Source: Zeimonas arvi
GTDB taxonomy: Bacteria > Pseudomonadota > Gammaproteobacteria > Burkholderiales > Burkholderiaceae_E
Length of the DNA: 64,000 nt
NCBI RefSeq assembly: GCF_008039575.1
Contig: NZ_VDUY01000002.1
Coordinates: 372,001 to 436,000 of the forward strand
Direction: 5' to 3'
The translations under genes were made by a program, and so were the position numbers. Below, in pieces: positions 17,387-27,474 of the stretch (within the stretch, counting starts at the first letter, position 1; every line of letters begins with the position of its first letter). The notes under the pieces were generated by a model that was given only the letters and a program-made list of their open reading frames with translations, did not search any database and was not told the DNA's origin.

Positions 17387-20300
17387 TTGACCCCCACCGC
17401 CCTGCAGCCCGCGCGCGGCCAGCCCTCGCCGGGCGAGCCCGCCGCCGCATCGCCGCCCGCCGGCAGCGCCGAAGCGGCCGACGCGCGCGCCCGGACCCTC
17501 TCCCTGGCCGCCGCCGCGCTCGCGGCTCTGCCCGCGCTCGCCGCGATTCCGGCCCCCGCGCCCGGCAAGGTCCGCACCCTGCCCGCCGGCCACGGGTCGT
17601 CCGACGCGCTGCTGCTGGCCGCCCTGGCCACCCGCGAGACGCGCGAAGGCCGCACGCTGGCGATCGTCTGCGCGGCCGTGGTCGACGCGCAGCGGCTCGC
17701 GACCGAGATCGGCTGGTTCGCGCCCGCCCTGCGAACCCGGCTGCTGCCCGACTGGGAGACCCTCCCCTGGGATGCGTTCTCGCCGCACGAGGACCTGATC
17801 TCCGAGCGGCTCTCGACGCTGCACGCCCTGCATCGCAACGACGTGGACGTGCTGCTGGTGCCCGCCACCACCGCGCTCTACAGGCTGGCCCCGCCCGCGT
17901 TCCTGGCCTCGCACACCTTCCACTTCCACAAGGGCCAGTCGGTCGACGAGCGACAGCTGCGCGAGCAACTCACGCTGGCCGGCTACGACCACGTCTCGCA
18001 GGTGGTGCACCCGGGCGAGTACTGCGTGCGCGGCGGCCTGATCGACCTGTACCCGATGGGCTCGACGCTGCCCTTCCGGCTCGACCTGTTCGGCGACGAG
18101 ATCGAATCGATCCGCACCTTCGATCCGGACACGCAGCGCAGCTTGTACCCGATCGAGAAGGTCCGGCTGCTTCCCGGCCGCGAGTTCCCGATGGACGAGG
18201 CCGCCCGCACCGCCTTCCGCGGGCGCTGGCGCGAGCGCTTCGAGGGCGACCCCTCCAGGAGCCCGCTGTACCGCGACGTGGGCAACGGCATCGCGCCGGC
18301 CGGCATCGAGTACTGGCTGCCGCTCTTCTTCGACGAGACCGCGACGCTGTTCGACTACCTGCCGGCGCAGACCATCGTGGTCTCGCACGGCGACATCGAG
18401 GCGGCCGCCCGCGCCTTCGCCGAGGACATCGGGCAGCGCCACCGGTTCCTGGCGCACGACCCCGAACGGCCGCTGCTCTCGCCAGCCGAGGTCTTCATCG
18501 ACGCCGAGCGCTTCTTCACCGACGCCAGACGCTTCGGGCGCTGGGCGATGGCCCGCGACGGTTCGGCGCAAGCCGCGAGCGCCGGCGGCGCCGACGGCCC
18601 GCGTTTCGCGCTCGCCCTGCCCGACGTCTCGGTGAACCGCCGCGCCGAGAACCCGGTCGAGCGGGTCGAGCGCTTCCTGGTCGGGCACCCGGGCCGCAAG
18701 CTGATCGTGGCCGAGTCGCCGGGGCGGCGCGAAACGCTCACGCAGCTGCTGCTCGATCACGGCATCACGCTGCCCGCCATCGACGACTGGAGCGCCTTCG
18801 CCGCCAGCAGCGAGGAAGCGGCGCTGGCGGTCGGCCCGCTGCACGACGGCTTCGAGCTGGCCGGGGACGGCCTGGCCATCGTGACCGAGGCCGAGCTCTT
18901 CAGCGGCACGGTGCGCCGCACGCGGCGTGGATTGCGCGAGACCCAGACCGACGTCGACTCGATCATCCGCGACCTCTCCGAGCTCAAGGTCGGCGATCCG
19001 GTGGTCCACGTGCAGCACGGCATCGGCCGCTACCAAGGCCTGGTGACCATGGATCTCGGGGACGGCCCGACCGAGTTCCTGCACCTGAGCTACGCCGGGC
19101 GGGCCACGCTCTACGTGCCGGTCTCGCAGCTTCACGTGATCGGCCGCTACAGCGGCGCCAACCCCGACGAGGCCCCGCTGCACCAGCTCGGCTCAGGCCA
19201 ATGGGAGAAGGCCCGCCGCAAGGCCGCCCAGCAGGCGCGCGACGCCGCCGCCGAGCTGCTGAACCTGTACGCACGCCGCGCCGCGCGCACCGGCCACGCC
19301 TTCAGGGTCGACATGAACGACTACGAGGCCTTCGCCGACGGCTTCGGCTTCGAGGAAACGCCCGACCAGCTCGCCGCGATCCACGCGGTCGTGCAGGACA
19401 TGGTCTCGGGCAGGCCGATGGACCGGCTGGTCTGCGGCGACGTCGGCTTCGGCAAGACCGAGGTCGCGCTGCGCGCCGCCTTCGTCGCGGTGGCCGACGG
19501 CAAGCAGGTGGCGATCCTCACGCCCACCACGCTGCTCGCAGAGCAACACTTCCAGACCTTCTCGGACCGCTTCGCGAACTGGCCGGTGAAGCTCGCCGAG
19601 CTGTCGCGCTTCCGGTCCGGCAAGGTGACCAAGGCCGCGCTGGCGGGCATCGCCAAGGGCGAGATCGACATCGTGATCGGCACGCACAAGCTGCTGTCGC
19701 CCGAGACGAAGTTCCCGCGCCTGGGCCTGGTCATCATCGACGAGGAACACCGCTTCGGCGTGCGCCAGAAGGAGGCGCTGAAGGCCCTGCGCGCCGAGGT
19801 CGACGTGCTTACGCTCACCGCCACCCCGATCCCGCGCACGCTGTCGATGAGCCTGGAAGGCATCCGCGATTTCTCGGTCATCGCCACCGCGCCGCAGAAG
19901 CGACTGGCGATCCGGACCTTCGTGCGGCGCGAGTCCGAGGGCACGATCCGAGAGGCGCTGCTTCGCGAGCTCAAGCGCGGCGGGCAGGTCTATTTCCTGC
20001 ACAACGAGGTCGAGACGATCGAGAACCGGCGCCAGCGGCTGGCCGAGCTGGTGCCCGAGGCGCGCATTGCCGTCGCCCACGGACAGATGCCGGAGCGCGA
20101 GCTCGAGCGGGTGATGCGCGACTTCCACCAGCAGCGCTTCAACGTGCTGTTGTGCACCACGATCATCGAGACCGGCATCGACGTTCCGACCGCCAACACG
20201 ATCGTCATGCACCGCGCCGACCGCTTCGGCCTGGCCCAGCTGCACCAGCTGCGCGGCCGCGTGGGCCGCTCGCACCACCAGGCCTACGCCTACCTGATGA

Positions 20301-20986
20301 TCCCGGACGAGTCGGCGATCACCAAGGACGCGGCCAAGCGGCTCGAGGCCATCCAGATGATGGAAGAGCTCGGCTCGGGCTTCTACCTGGCCATGCACGA
20401 TCTGGAGATCCGCGGCGCCGGCGAGGTGCTCGGCGAGAGTCAGTCGGGCGACATGAAGGAAGTGGGCTTCGCGCTGTACACCGAGATGCTCAACGAGGCG
20501 GTGCGCGCGCTGAAGGCCGGGCGCGAGCCCGACCTGAGCGCGCCGCTGTCGGCGACCACCGAGATCAACCTGCGCGTGCCCGCGCTGCTTCCGGCCGATT
20601 ACTGCGCCGACGTGCACGAGCGGCTCACGCTGTACAAGCGGATGGCCAACTGCGAGGACCTCGACGCGCTCGACGGCCTGCGCGAGGAACTGGTCGACCG
20701 CTTCGGCAAGCTGCCCGACGCGGCGCGCGCCCTGATCGAGACCCACCGGCTGCGCATCCTGTCCAGGCCGCTGGGCGTGGCCAAGATCGACGCGTCCTCC
20801 GACACCATCGTGCTGCAGTTCCGGCCGAACCCGCCGATCGACCCGGCCCGGATCATCGCGCTGATCCAGAGCCGCAAGAACGTGAAGCTCTCCGGGCAGG
20901 ATCGCCTGCGCTTCACGCTCGCCACGCCGGACCTCGCCCAGCGCGTGCAGCGGATTCGCGAGATCCTCAAGGCGCTAGCCGACTGA
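17387..20986 (+). CDS. mfd: Transcription-repair coupling factor Mfd
   Basis: Mfd displaces RNA polymerase stalled at DNA damage and recruits UvrA. The 1199-residue protein has the UvrB-homology N-terminal module ([38 protein letters not shown]), the RNA-polymerase interaction domain ([18 protein letters not shown]), and the RecG-like motor with Walker A at 684-691 (GDVGFGKT, Lys690), [12 protein letters not shown] and [14 protein letters not shown]. The C-terminal TRCF domain is present. The start used is TTG; the first 55 residues are Ala/Pro-rich and not conserved, so the start is less certain than the product. Divergent from ispD. Confidence 0.96.
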   Translation: MTPTALQPARGQPSPGEPAAASPPAGSAEAADARARTLSLAAAALAALPALAAIPAPAPGKVRTLPAGHGSSDALLLAALATRETREGRTLAIVCAAVVDAQRLATEIGWFAPALRTRLLPDWETLPWDAFSPHEDLISERLSTLHALHRNDVDVLLVPATTALYRLAPPAFLASHTFHFHKGQSVDERQLREQLTLAGYDHVSQVVHPGEYCVRGGLIDLYPMGSTLPFRLDLFGDEIESIRTFDPDTQRSLYPIEKVRLLPGREFPMDEAARTAFRGRWRERFEGDPSRSPLYRDVGNGIAPAGIEYWLPLFFDETATLFDYLPAQTIVVSHGDIEAAARAFAEDIGQRHRFLAHDPERPLLSPAEVFIDAERFFTDARRFGRWAMARDGSAQAASAGGADGPRFALALPDVSVNRRAENPVERVERFLVGHPGRKLIVAESPGRRETLTQLLLDHGITLPAIDDWSAFAASSEEAALAVGPLHDGFELAGDGLAIVTEAELFSGTVRRTRRGLRETQTDVDSIIRDLSELKVGDPVVHVQHGIGRYQGLVTMDLGDGPTEFLHLSYAGRATLYVPVSQLHVIGRYSGANPDEAPLHQLGSGQWEKARRKAAQQARDAAAELLNLYARRAARTGHAFRVDMNDYEAFADGFGFEETPDQLAAIHAVVQDMVSGRPMDRLVCGDVGFGKTEVALRAAFVAVADGKQVAILTPTTLLAEQHFQTFSDRFANWPVKLAELSRFRSGKVTKAALAGIAKGEIDIVIGTHKLLSPETKFPRLGLVIIDEEHRFGVRQKEALKALRAEVDVLTLTATPIPRTLSMSLEGIRDFSVIATAPQKRLAIRTFVRRESEGTIREALLRELKRGGQVYFLHNEVETIENRRQRLAELVPEARIAVAHGQMPERELERVMRDFHQQRFNVLLCTTIIETGIDVPTANTIVMHRADRFGLAQLHQLRGRVGRSHHQAYAYLMIPDESAITKDAAKRLEAIQMMEELGSGFYLAMHDLEIRGAGEVLGESQSGDMKEVGFALYTEMLNEAVRALKAGREPDLSAPLSATTEINLRVPALLPADYCADVHERLTLYKRMANCEDLDALDGLREELVDRFGKLPDAARALIETHRLRILSRPLGVAKIDASSDTIVLQFRPNPPIDPARIIALIQSRKNVKLSGQDRLRFTLATPDLAQRVQRIREILKALAD

Positions 20987-21025
20987 AGCGCGACCGATCA
21001 CCGACCGACGACTGACGACCCATCG

Positions 21026-21871
21026 ATGACCGACCTGATCATCCAGCACCCCGAGCTCGCCGACGACGCGGTGGCGGCCTTCGCCGGCGCCCTCGGCCGC
21101 GCCCCCGATCGCCGCGAAGCGGCGCTGGCCGCCTGGCGTGGCGCGGTCATGGACCGCGCGGGCGTCGACCGGCTGGCCGAAGCGCAGCAGGTCGACGCCG
21201 CGCTGGTGCCGCAGGGCGCCCGCCTGGCCGACTACCGGCTGGCCGCCTTCGACATGGACTCCACGCTGATCACGATCGAGTGCGTGGACGAGATCGCCGA
21301 CTACGTGGGCCGCAAGGCCGAGGTCGCCGCGATCACCGAGGCGGCGATGCGCGGCGAGATCGCCGACTACGACGAGAGCCTGCGTCAGCGAGTGGCCCTG
21401 CTCGAAGGGCTCGAGGAGCGCACGCTGCAGCGCGTGTGGGACGAGCGCGTCGCCCTCACTCCCGGCGTGGAGCGCCTGTTCGCCGGGCTGAAGGCGTCGG
21501 GCCTGAAGATCCTGCTGGTGTCGGGCGGCTTCACCTTCTTCACCGACCGGCTCAAGGCGCGGCTGGGCATCGACTTCACCCGCTCGAACGTGCTCGAGGT
21601 CGCGAATGGCAGGCTGACCGGCCGGCTGGTCGGCACGATCGTGAATGCCAGCGGCAAGCGGCAGGCCCTGGAGTCGGCCTGCGCCGAGCTGGGCTGCGCA
21701 CCGGCCCGGGCGATCGCGGTGGGCGACGGCGCCAACGACCTGGAGATGATGGGCGTGGCCGGCGTGTCGGTGGCCTACCGCGCCAAGCCGGTGGTGCGCG
21801 CCCGCACCACCTTCGCGATCAACCACAACGGCCTCGACGCCCTGCTGGGCTGGCTGCCCCCGCAGGGATGA
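21026..21871 (+). CDS. serB: Phosphoserine phosphatase
   Basis: HAD-superfamily phosphatase of 281 residues, catalysing the last step of L-serine synthesis. The nucleophile and acid are Asp76 and Asp78 in AAFDMDSTL. The serine in LLVSGGFTFF, the later lysine in ASGKRQAL and the acidic GDGANDLEMM motif complete the HAD set. The N-terminal ~70 residues are a degenerate ACT-like region typical of proteobacterial SerB. A MAPEG gene follows after 4 bp. Confidence 0.96.
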   Translation: MTDLIIQHPELADDAVAAFAGALGRAPDRREAALAAWRGAVMDRAGVDRLAEAQQVDAALVPQGARLADYRLAAFDMDSTLITIECVDEIADYVGRKAEVAAITEAAMRGEIADYDESLRQRVALLEGLEERTLQRVWDERVALTPGVERLFAGLKASGLKILLVSGGFTFFTDRLKARLGIDFTRSNVLEVANGRLTGRLVGTIVNASGKRQALESACAELGCAPARAIAVGDGANDLEMMGVAGVSVAYRAKPVVRARTTFAINHNGLDALLGWLPPQG

Positions 21872-21875
21872 CCGG

Positions 21876-22253
21876 ATGAGCTTCTCGATCGTCTGCCTGA
21901 TCATCGCCGCGATCCTGCCGATCGCCTGCGCCGCCATCGCCAAGTGGGGGCTGCGCGACTACGACAACCGCAACCCGCGCGCCTGGCTCGCGGCTCAGAG
22001 CGGCCACCGGGCCCGCGCAGTGGCCGCGCAGGCGAACTCCTGGGAGGCCTTCCCGGTGTTCGCCGCCGGATTGCTGGTGGCGATGCAGGCCGGCGCATCG
22101 CCACTGGCGGTCGACCTGCTGTCCGGCTTCTTCGTCGCCAGCCGGATCGCCTACATCTGGCTCTACGTGAGCGACCGCGCGACGGCGCGCTCGATCGTCT
22201 GGACCTTCGGCTTCCTCGCGTCGCTGACGCTGTACTTCGCGGCACTGTGGTGA
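21876..22253 (+). CDS. MAPEG family membrane protein
   Basis: 125-residue protein with four hydrophobic segments and the MAPEG pattern: NPRAWLAAQSGHRARAVAAQANSWEAFPVFAAG and a later SRIAYIWLYVSD. MAPEG proteins include glutathione-dependent membrane enzymes, but bacterial members of this short class have no assigned substrate. Four bases separate it from the serB stop, and the MFS gene begins 10 bp after it, so the three are likely one transcript. Confidence 0.88.
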   Translation: MSFSIVCLIIAAILPIACAAIAKWGLRDYDNRNPRAWLAAQSGHRARAVAAQANSWEAFPVFAAGLLVAMQAGASPLAVDLLSGFFVASRIAYIWLYVSDRATARSIVWTFGFLASLTLYFAALW

Positions 22254-22263
22254 GCGGACCGGC

Positions 22264-23478
22264 ATGCCCGGTGCGACGATGAGCCGCAGCGACGGCGATC
22301 CGCTTCGCCTGGCGCTGGCCGGTGCCTGCGCGCTGGCGCTTGCGATGGCGATCGGCCGCTTCGCCTACACGCCGATGCTGCCCCCGATGCTCGAAAGCGG
22401 GGGGCTCACGCTGGCCGGTGCGGGCATCGTCGCATCGTCCAACTTCGCCGGCTACCTGGCCGGCGCCCTGCTTGCAACCCGGACTTTCTTCGCCGCGGAC
22501 CGCGTCCTCTGGCTGCGCGCCGGCATCGTGCTGAGCGTCGCGAGCACCGCGGCGATGGCGCTCGAGGCGGGCACCGCCGGCTGGGCCGCGCTGCGCTTCG
22601 TCGCCGGCGCGGCGAGCGCCTTCGTGCTGGTCTACACCTCCGGGATGATCTTCGAGGTGGCCGCCCGCCACGCCCGGCCGATGCTGGGCAGTCTCGTGTA
22701 CTCGGGCGTCGGCGTCGGCATCGCGCTGACCGCGCTGGTGGTCTTCGCCGGGCGCGGTGCCGGGCTCGACGCGCCGTCGCTCTGGCTCGCGATGGGCGCG
22801 ATCGCCGCCGCGCTGGCGCTGGCCCCGTGGCGAAGCCTGACGCTGGCAGCCCCGGGACGGCACGGCGGCGACGGCAGCGCCGCCGCCCCGCCCCCTGGCG
22901 CGGCCACCGCCCTGCGGCGCCTGATCGTCGCCTACGCCTGCCTGGGATTCGGCTACGTGATCACCGCGACCTTCATCGTCGTGATGGTCAGGCGCCTGCC
23001 AAACGCGCCGGCCTGGGAGTTCTGGGCCTGGATGACGGTCGGCCTCGCGGGTGCCCCGTCGAACTGGCTCTGGGCCAGGCTGGCCGGGCGCATCGGCCCC
23101 TACCGCGCGATCGTCGCCGCCTTCCTGCTCGAGGCGATCGGCGTGGCGCTGGCGGCGCTGGGCAGCGGCCCGATCGCGATCCTGGCCGGCGCGGCGCTGC
23201 TGGGCGGCACCTTCCTCGCGATCACCGCGCTGGGCCTGTCGGCCGCCCGCACCCTCGTCGCCGACAAGCCCGACCAGACGATCGCGCGGATGACGGTCGC
23301 CTTCAGCCTGGGCCAGATCGCCGGCCCCGCCCTCGGCGGCTGGCTGGCCGAACGCAGCGGCAGCTTCGTGTCCGCCTCGTGGCTCGCCGTGGCCACACTG
23401 CTGGTCGGCGCCGCGCTGACCGCGTCGGCCGGGCGAGCCTTGAGCGCGACCGGCTCGGTCAAGGCATCGCCGGGTTGA
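22264..23478 (+). CDS. YbfB/YjiJ family MFS transporter
   Basis: Major facilitator of 404 residues with about 12 hydrophobic segments. It matches the YbfB/YjiJ family: AMAIGRFAYTPMLPPML in helix 1, SSNFAGYLAGALLA in helix 2 and MTVAFSLGQIAGPALGGWLAE near the end. Substrates of this family are not established. A second ATG five codons in (MSRSDGD) is an alternative start. It is the last gene of the serB run and is followed by a large inverted-repeat element. Confidence 0.9.
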   Translation: MPGATMSRSDGDPLRLALAGACALALAMAIGRFAYTPMLPPMLESGGLTLAGAGIVASSNFAGYLAGALLATRTFFAADRVLWLRAGIVLSVASTAAMALEAGTAGWAALRFVAGAASAFVLVYTSGMIFEVAARHARPMLGSLVYSGVGVGIALTALVVFAGRGAGLDAPSLWLAMGAIAAALALAPWRSLTLAAPGRHGGDGSAAAPPPGAATALRRLIVAYACLGFGYVITATFIVVMVRRLPNAPAWEFWAWMTVGLAGAPSNWLWARLAGRIGPYRAIVAAFLLEAIGVALAALGSGPIAILAGAALLGGTFLAITALGLSAARTLVADKPDQTIARMTVAFSLGQIAGPALGGWLAERSGSFVSASWLAVATLLVGAALTASAGRALSATGSVKASPG

Positions 23479-23510
23479 GTCGCCCGGTCACGCGGCGCTC
23501 TCGAGGTCTC

Positions 23511-23754
23511 CGGCGACGCGGATGCGGGTTCCGCGCCGGCGCTCGACGGCAGCGGTCCGGCCTTGCGGCCGGACTGCCCTCGTTGCTCGGACGCGTGGCC
23601 TGCCGCCGAACTCGCTTCGCTCACTCCGTTCGCTGCGCTCGAACAGGCGGCGGCAAGTCAGAGGGACGACGCGCGCTGCGCGCGCGGGCCACGCGTCCTG
23701 CGCGACTCGGCGCTGCCAACGCGCGCCGGCGCGGAACCCGCATCCGCGTCGCCG
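23511..23754. repeat. 244-bp nested inverted-repeat element between convergent genes
   Basis: Outer arms at 23511-23554 and 23711-23754 are 44 bp long with three mismatches, 32 bp of which are an unbroken match. Inside lie further stems: GTCCGGCC/GGCCGGAC (23555-23574, loop TTGC), GGACGCGTGGCC with GGCCACGCGTCC (23589-23600, 23687-23698), and TGCCGCC/GGCGGCA (23601-23607, 23649-23655). The centre is a run of TCGCT-type repeats. The whole fills the gap between the MFS gene and metY. It could be a bidirectional terminator, a structured RNA or a MITE-like element. No coding function is seen. Confidence 0.85.
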
Positions 23755-23768
23755 CGCACCAGAGCCGG

Positions 23769-25040
23769 CTACGCCGCCGCGATCGCCTGGTCGAGATCCG
23801 CGATCAGGTCGTCGACGTGCTCGATGCCGATCGACAAGCGCACGAGTTCGGGCGACACGCCCGCCGTGGCCATTTCCGCCGCCGACAGCTGCCGGTGCGT
23901 GGTGCTGGCCGGGTGAGTGGCCAGCGTGCGCACGTCGCCGATGTTGACCAGCCGCAGCACGAGCTGCAGCGCGTCGAGGAAGCGCTCGCCGGCTTCGCGG
24001 CCGCCCTTCAGGCCGAAGGACAGGATGCCCGAGGCGCCCTTCGGAAGGTAGCGCTTCGCCTTCTCGTGGTCGGGCGAGCCTTCCAGGCCCGGATAGCGGA
24101 CCCACTCGACCTTCGGATGCGCCGCCAGGTGGCGAGCGATCTTCAAGGCGTTCTCGGAGATCCGCTCCATCCGCAGCGGCAGCGTCTCGAGCCCCTGCAG
24201 GATCAGGAAGGCGTTGAAGGGCGACAACGCCGCGCCGGTGTTGCGCAGCGGCACCACCCGCGCGCGCCCGATATAGGCGGCCGGTCCCAGCGCCTCGGTG
24301 TAGACCACGCCGTGGTACGAGGGATCGGGCTCGTTGAGCCGGCGAAAGCGCGCCTTGTGTTCGGCCCAGGGGAACTTGCCCGAGTCGACGATGATGCCGC
24401 CGATCGAGTTGCCGTGCCCGCCGATGTACTTGGTCAGCGCATGCACGACGATGTCGGCGCCGTGTTCGATCGGCCGCAGCAGGAAGGGCGAAGGCACCGT
24501 GTTGTCGGCGATCAGCGGTACGCCATGGGCATGCGCGATCTTCGCGAAGGCCTCGACGTCGGCCACGCTGCCCGAGGGGTTGCCCACGGTCTCGATGAAG
24601 ATCGCCTTCGTCCGGTCGTCGATGAGCTTTTCGAACGAGGCCGGATCCTCGCCGTCGGCGAAGCGGGTCTCGATGCCGAATTGCGGCAGCGTGTGGGCGA
24701 ACAGGTTGTAGGTGCCGCCGTACAGCCGCGTGGCCGACACGATGTTGTCGCCGGCCTCGGCGATCGTCTGGATCGCGTAGGTGATCGCGCTCATGCCCGA
24801 GGCCAGCGCCAGGCCCGCGATGCCGCCCTCGAGCGCCGCGACGCGCTTCTCGAGCACGTCGGTCGTCGGGTTCATGATGCGGGTGTAGATGTTGCCCGCA
24901 ACCTTCAGGTCGAACAGGTCGGCCCCGTGCTGCGCCGAATCGAAGGCATACGAGGTGGTCTGGTAGATCGGCACCGCCACCGACTTGGTGGTCGGCTCGG
25001 GCGAATAGCCGGCGTGAACGGCAAGGGTTTCGGGCTTCAT
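23769..25040 (-). CDS. metY: O-acetylhomoserine sulfhydrylase
   Basis: PLP enzyme of the Cys/Met metabolism family, 423 residues, that makes homocysteine (or methionine) from O-acetylhomoserine and sulfide. The PLP lysine is Lys204 in VVHALTKYIGGHGNSIGG. The opening ETLAVHAGYSPEPTTKSVAVPIYQTTSY and the C-terminal RLSIGIEHVDDLI are typical of MetY rather than of cystathionine lyases. GGAGAG lies just before the ATG. It stands alone on the minus strand between the inverted-repeat element and a 32-bp palindrome. Confidence 0.95.
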   Translation of the reverse strand: MKPETLAVHAGYSPEPTTKSVAVPIYQTTSYAFDSAQHGADLFDLKVAGNIYTRIMNPTTDVLEKRVAALEGGIAGLALASGMSAITYAIQTIAEAGDNIVSATRLYGGTYNLFAHTLPQFGIETRFADGEDPASFEKLIDDRTKAIFIETVGNPSGSVADVEAFAKIAHAHGVPLIADNTVPSPFLLRPIEHGADIVVHALTKYIGGHGNSIGGIIVDSGKFPWAEHKARFRRLNEPDPSYHGVVYTEALGPAAYIGRARVVPLRNTGAALSPFNAFLILQGLETLPLRMERISENALKIARHLAAHPKVEWVRYPGLEGSPDHEKAKRYLPKGASGILSFGLKGGREAGERFLDALQLVLRLVNIGDVRTLATHPASTTHRQLSAAEMATAGVSPELVRLSIGIEHVDDLIADLDQAIAAA

Positions 25041-25102
25041 CGGACTCTCCGTGAGGTGAACCCGCGAGTGTGCCCGCGTGCGGCGCGGGATTCAAAGGAA
25101 AG

Positions 25103-25134
25103 ACGGATCGTGCATGAGCTCATGCACGATCCGT
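25103..25134. terminator. 32-bp perfect palindrome, probable terminator
   Basis: The 32 bases are their own exact reverse complement, centred on GAGCTC. Read on the minus strand the hairpin is followed by CTTTCCTTT, so it can end the transcript of the PEP-CTERM gene whose stop is about 100 bp upstream. It also lies 63 bp upstream of metY, so an operator role is possible. The region on its other side is a pyrimidine tract (CTCC and CCCCTC). Confidence 0.6.
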
Positions 25135-25237
25135 GTCTCCCCCTCCCCCTCTCGTCTTTGCAGCGGCTTGCGATGTGTGCCCGCGAAGCCGCCCAAGCCT
25201 GCCAGACCGCTTGTGCGGCGAGTCGCGCCGACTGTCG

Positions 25238-25840
25238 TCAGCCGCGTGTGCGGCGCCTGATGCTCGCGGCGAGCAGCCCGAGGCCGAGGCCCAGCAGCGC
25301 CAACCCGCCGGGAGCCGGAACCGAGTTGCCGACTGCCCGTTCGATGAGGTAGCCGTTCGCGTAACCCGAAAAGACCTGCCCGAGGTTGTCCGGCGCGTCG
25401 TTCCAGCGCCAGCTCATCCGGATGCTGCCCGCCTGATCGGTTTCCGATCGCGCGTCATAGGCCAGATAGTCCTCGACGCCGCCCGCGTTGTTCGGTTCGC
25501 CGCCCCACCAGTTCGAGTACCCGAAAGCCTCCCCGGTGCCCCAGACGAAACTGCCTTCGTTGGCCGCGTCGTTGGCGCCGATCCAGTAGTGGGAACGATC
25601 GCCGGTGCTCGGCGGCAGGACCGATGCCACGACGAAATCGTTCTCGGCAAGCGAGGTGATCGTCGCCAGGTACCAGCCGCCGCCCATGGTTTGCGCTGCG
25701 GCGTTCGCATCGCTCCAGGTGATGCCCTCGCTGTCCACCCGGTCGTATTCGTGTCCGTTCCAGAGAACGGCTGCATGGCCCACCTGCGCCGCCACACCGA
25801 GCGCCAGGCCCGCCACCATTTGCTTCCAGACTCTTTTCAT
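25238..25840 (-). CDS. PEP-CTERM sorted protein with C-type-lectin-like domain
   Basis: 200-residue exported protein. A signal peptide (MKRVWKQMVAGLALGVAAQVGHA) leads into a C-type-lectin-like domain with ITWSDANAAAQTMGGGWYLATI, YWIGANDAANEGSFVW, the sugar-binding type EPN in GGEPNNAGGVEDYLAY, and WND. Only the short form of the fold with no cysteines is present. The C-terminus is a PEP-CTERM sorting signal: VPAPGG, a hydrophobic helix and the basic tail IRRRTRG, normally processed by exosortase. No exosortase or polysaccharide locus is in the window. The long open frame upstream is antisense to rimO, so I placed the start at this ATG, which follows a GGAG. Confidence 0.85.
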   Translation of the reverse strand: MKRVWKQMVAGLALGVAAQVGHAAVLWNGHEYDRVDSEGITWSDANAAAQTMGGGWYLATITSLAENDFVVASVLPPSTGDRSHYWIGANDAANEGSFVWGTGEAFGYSNWWGGEPNNAGGVEDYLAYDARSETDQAGSIRMSWRWNDAPDNLGQVFSGYANGYLIERAVGNSVPAPGGLALLGLGLGLLAASIRRRTRG

Positions 25841-25986
25841 TCGTCTTCTCCGGGAGACTGCTGCCACCCAAAGAGATGCAAAAAAGATGCCTGTTCTGCA
25901 AATTATTGATTTTATTGAAGCAACGACACCCGATCGAGAAATGACGTAAAGATTCCCGACGCGCAATTTCTCACTAATCGGAACAC

Positions 25987-27381
25987 TCAGAGCGCCGAGG
26001 CGTAGAGATCGTGCTCGTCCGCCTCGTCGATCCGCACCCGCAGCAGGCTGCCGGGCGGGGTCGCCATCGCCCGCTTCTCGTCGGCCAGGTCCACGTAGAC
26101 CACGCCGTCGATCTCGGGCGCATCGCCCTGCGAGCGGGCCACCGCGCGCCAGGCCTTCGCCTTGCGGTCGTGCTCGATCGCGTCGACCAGCACCTCGGCC
26201 TCGCGGCCCACCCAGCGGCGCAGCCGCCGCTCGCTGATCGTCTGCTGCACGTCCATGAAGCGCGCCTGGCGCTCGTGGCGAACCTCGTCGGGCAGCGCGC
26301 CGGGCAGTTCGTTGGCGGAGGCGCCCTCGACCGGCGAGTAGGCGAAGCAGCCCACCCGGTCGAGCTCGGCCTCGCGCAGGAAGTCGAGCAGGTGCTCGAA
26401 CTCCGCCTCGGTCTCGCCGGGGAATCCGGCGATGAAGGTGCTGCGGATCGTCAGGTCCGGGCAGATCGCCCGCCAGGCGCGGATCCGCTCGATGTTCCGC
26501 TCGCCCGAGGCCGGCCGCTTCATCAGCTTGAGGATGCGGGGATGCGCGTGCTGGAAAGGCACGTCCAGGTAGGGCAGCACCTTGCCCTCGGCCATCAGCG
26601 GCAGGACTTCGTCGACATGCGGGTACGGGTACACGTAGTGCAGCCTGACCCACGCGCCGAGCTGCGCCAGCTCCTTCACCAGCTCGGTCATGCGAGTGCG
26701 CACCGGCCGCCCGTTCACGAAACCGGTCCGGTACTTGACGTCCACCCCGTAGGCGCTGGTGTCCTGCGAGATCACCAGCAGTTCCTTGACGCCGCCGCGC
26801 ACCAGCGCCTCGGCCTCGCGCACCACCTCGCCGATCGGGCGGCTGACCAAGTCGCCGCGCATCGACGGGATGATGCAGAAGCTGCAGCGGTGGTTGCAAC
26901 CTTCGGAAATCTTCAGGTAGGCGTAGTGCTTCGGCGTGAGCTTCACCCCCGCCTCGGGAACCAGGTCGGTAAAGGGGTCGTGGGGCCGCGGCAGGTGCGC
27001 GTGGACATGCGACATCACCTCGTCGGCCGCGTGCGGACCGGTGACCGCCAGCACCCGAGGATGGACTTCCTCGACCAGCTTGCCGCCGGCATGCCCCGGG
27101 CGCGCGCCCAGGCAGCCGGTCACGATCACCTTGCCGTTCTCGGCCAGCGCCTCGCCGATCGCGTCGAGCGACTCCTGAACCGCCTCGTCGATGAAGCCGC
27201 AGGTGTTGACCACCACCAGGTCGGAGCCGGTGTAGTCGCCGGCGATCTCGTAGCCCTCCGCGCGCAGCTGGGTGATGATCCGCTCGGAATCCACCAGTGC
27301 CTTGGGACAGCCGAGCGAGACGAAGCCGACCTTCGGCGCCTTCGGCGGACGGCGGCGGGTCGAACGGGCGGGTTCGGTCAT
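25987..27381 (-). CDS. rimO: Ribosomal protein S12 methylthiotransferase RimO
   Basis: Radical-SAM enzyme that adds a methylthio group to Asp88 (E. coli numbering) of ribosomal protein S12. The 464-residue protein has the N-terminal MTTase domain with Cys25, Cys61 and Cys90, the radical-SAM cluster Cys162/166/169 (CNHRCSFC), and a C-terminal TRAM domain. The motifs [12 protein letters not shown] and [10 protein letters not shown] are RimO-specific and exclude MiaB. It is a single-gene unit between the phaR terminator and the PEP-CTERM gene. Confidence 0.97.
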   Translation of the reverse strand: MTEPARSTRRRPPKAPKVGFVSLGCPKALVDSERIITQLRAEGYEIAGDYTGSDLVVVNTCGFIDEAVQESLDAIGEALAENGKVIVTGCLGARPGHAGGKLVEEVHPRVLAVTGPHAADEVMSHVHAHLPRPHDPFTDLVPEAGVKLTPKHYAYLKISEGCNHRCSFCIIPSMRGDLVSRPIGEVVREAEALVRGGVKELLVISQDTSAYGVDVKYRTGFVNGRPVRTRMTELVKELAQLGAWVRLHYVYPYPHVDEVLPLMAEGKVLPYLDVPFQHAHPRILKLMKRPASGERNIERIRAWRAICPDLTIRSTFIAGFPGETEAEFEHLLDFLREAELDRVGCFAYSPVEGASANELPGALPDEVRHERQARFMDVQQTISERRLRRWVGREAEVLVDAIEHDRKAKAWRAVARSQGDAPEIDGVVYVDLADEKRAMATPPGSLLRVRIDEADEHDLYASAL

Positions 27382-27403
27382 GTGAGCCTCGGGTGGGGCG
27401 GTC

Positions 27404-27435
27404 GCAAAGAAAAACGCCGCCCGATGGGGCGGCGT
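27404..27435 (-). terminator. Rho-independent terminator after phaR
   Basis: On the minus strand ACGCCGCCC and GGGCGGCGT form a 9-bp stem with a CATC loop, followed by TTTTCTTT. It lies 40 bp downstream of the phaR stop and just before the rimO start, so it ends the pha transcript. Confidence 0.88.
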
Positions 27436-27474
27436 ACGGACGAGAGAGAATTGTATCGCGGCCGGCGCGCGCGC

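Noticed and set aside
15962-19183. A very long minus-strand frame running from ispF across the 5' half of mfd
   Set aside because: Only the final 176 codons are ispF; the rest is antisense to ispD in another frame and to mfd, with low-complexity composition.
25841-25986. Sigma-54 promoter for the PEP-CTERM gene
   Set aside because: No GG/GC pair with the required spacing was found in the AT-rich gap.
25841-26899. Upstream extension of the PEP-CTERM frame
   Set aside because: It is antisense to rimO and contains no signal peptide. The signal peptide begins at the ATG at 25840, which has a ribosome-binding site.
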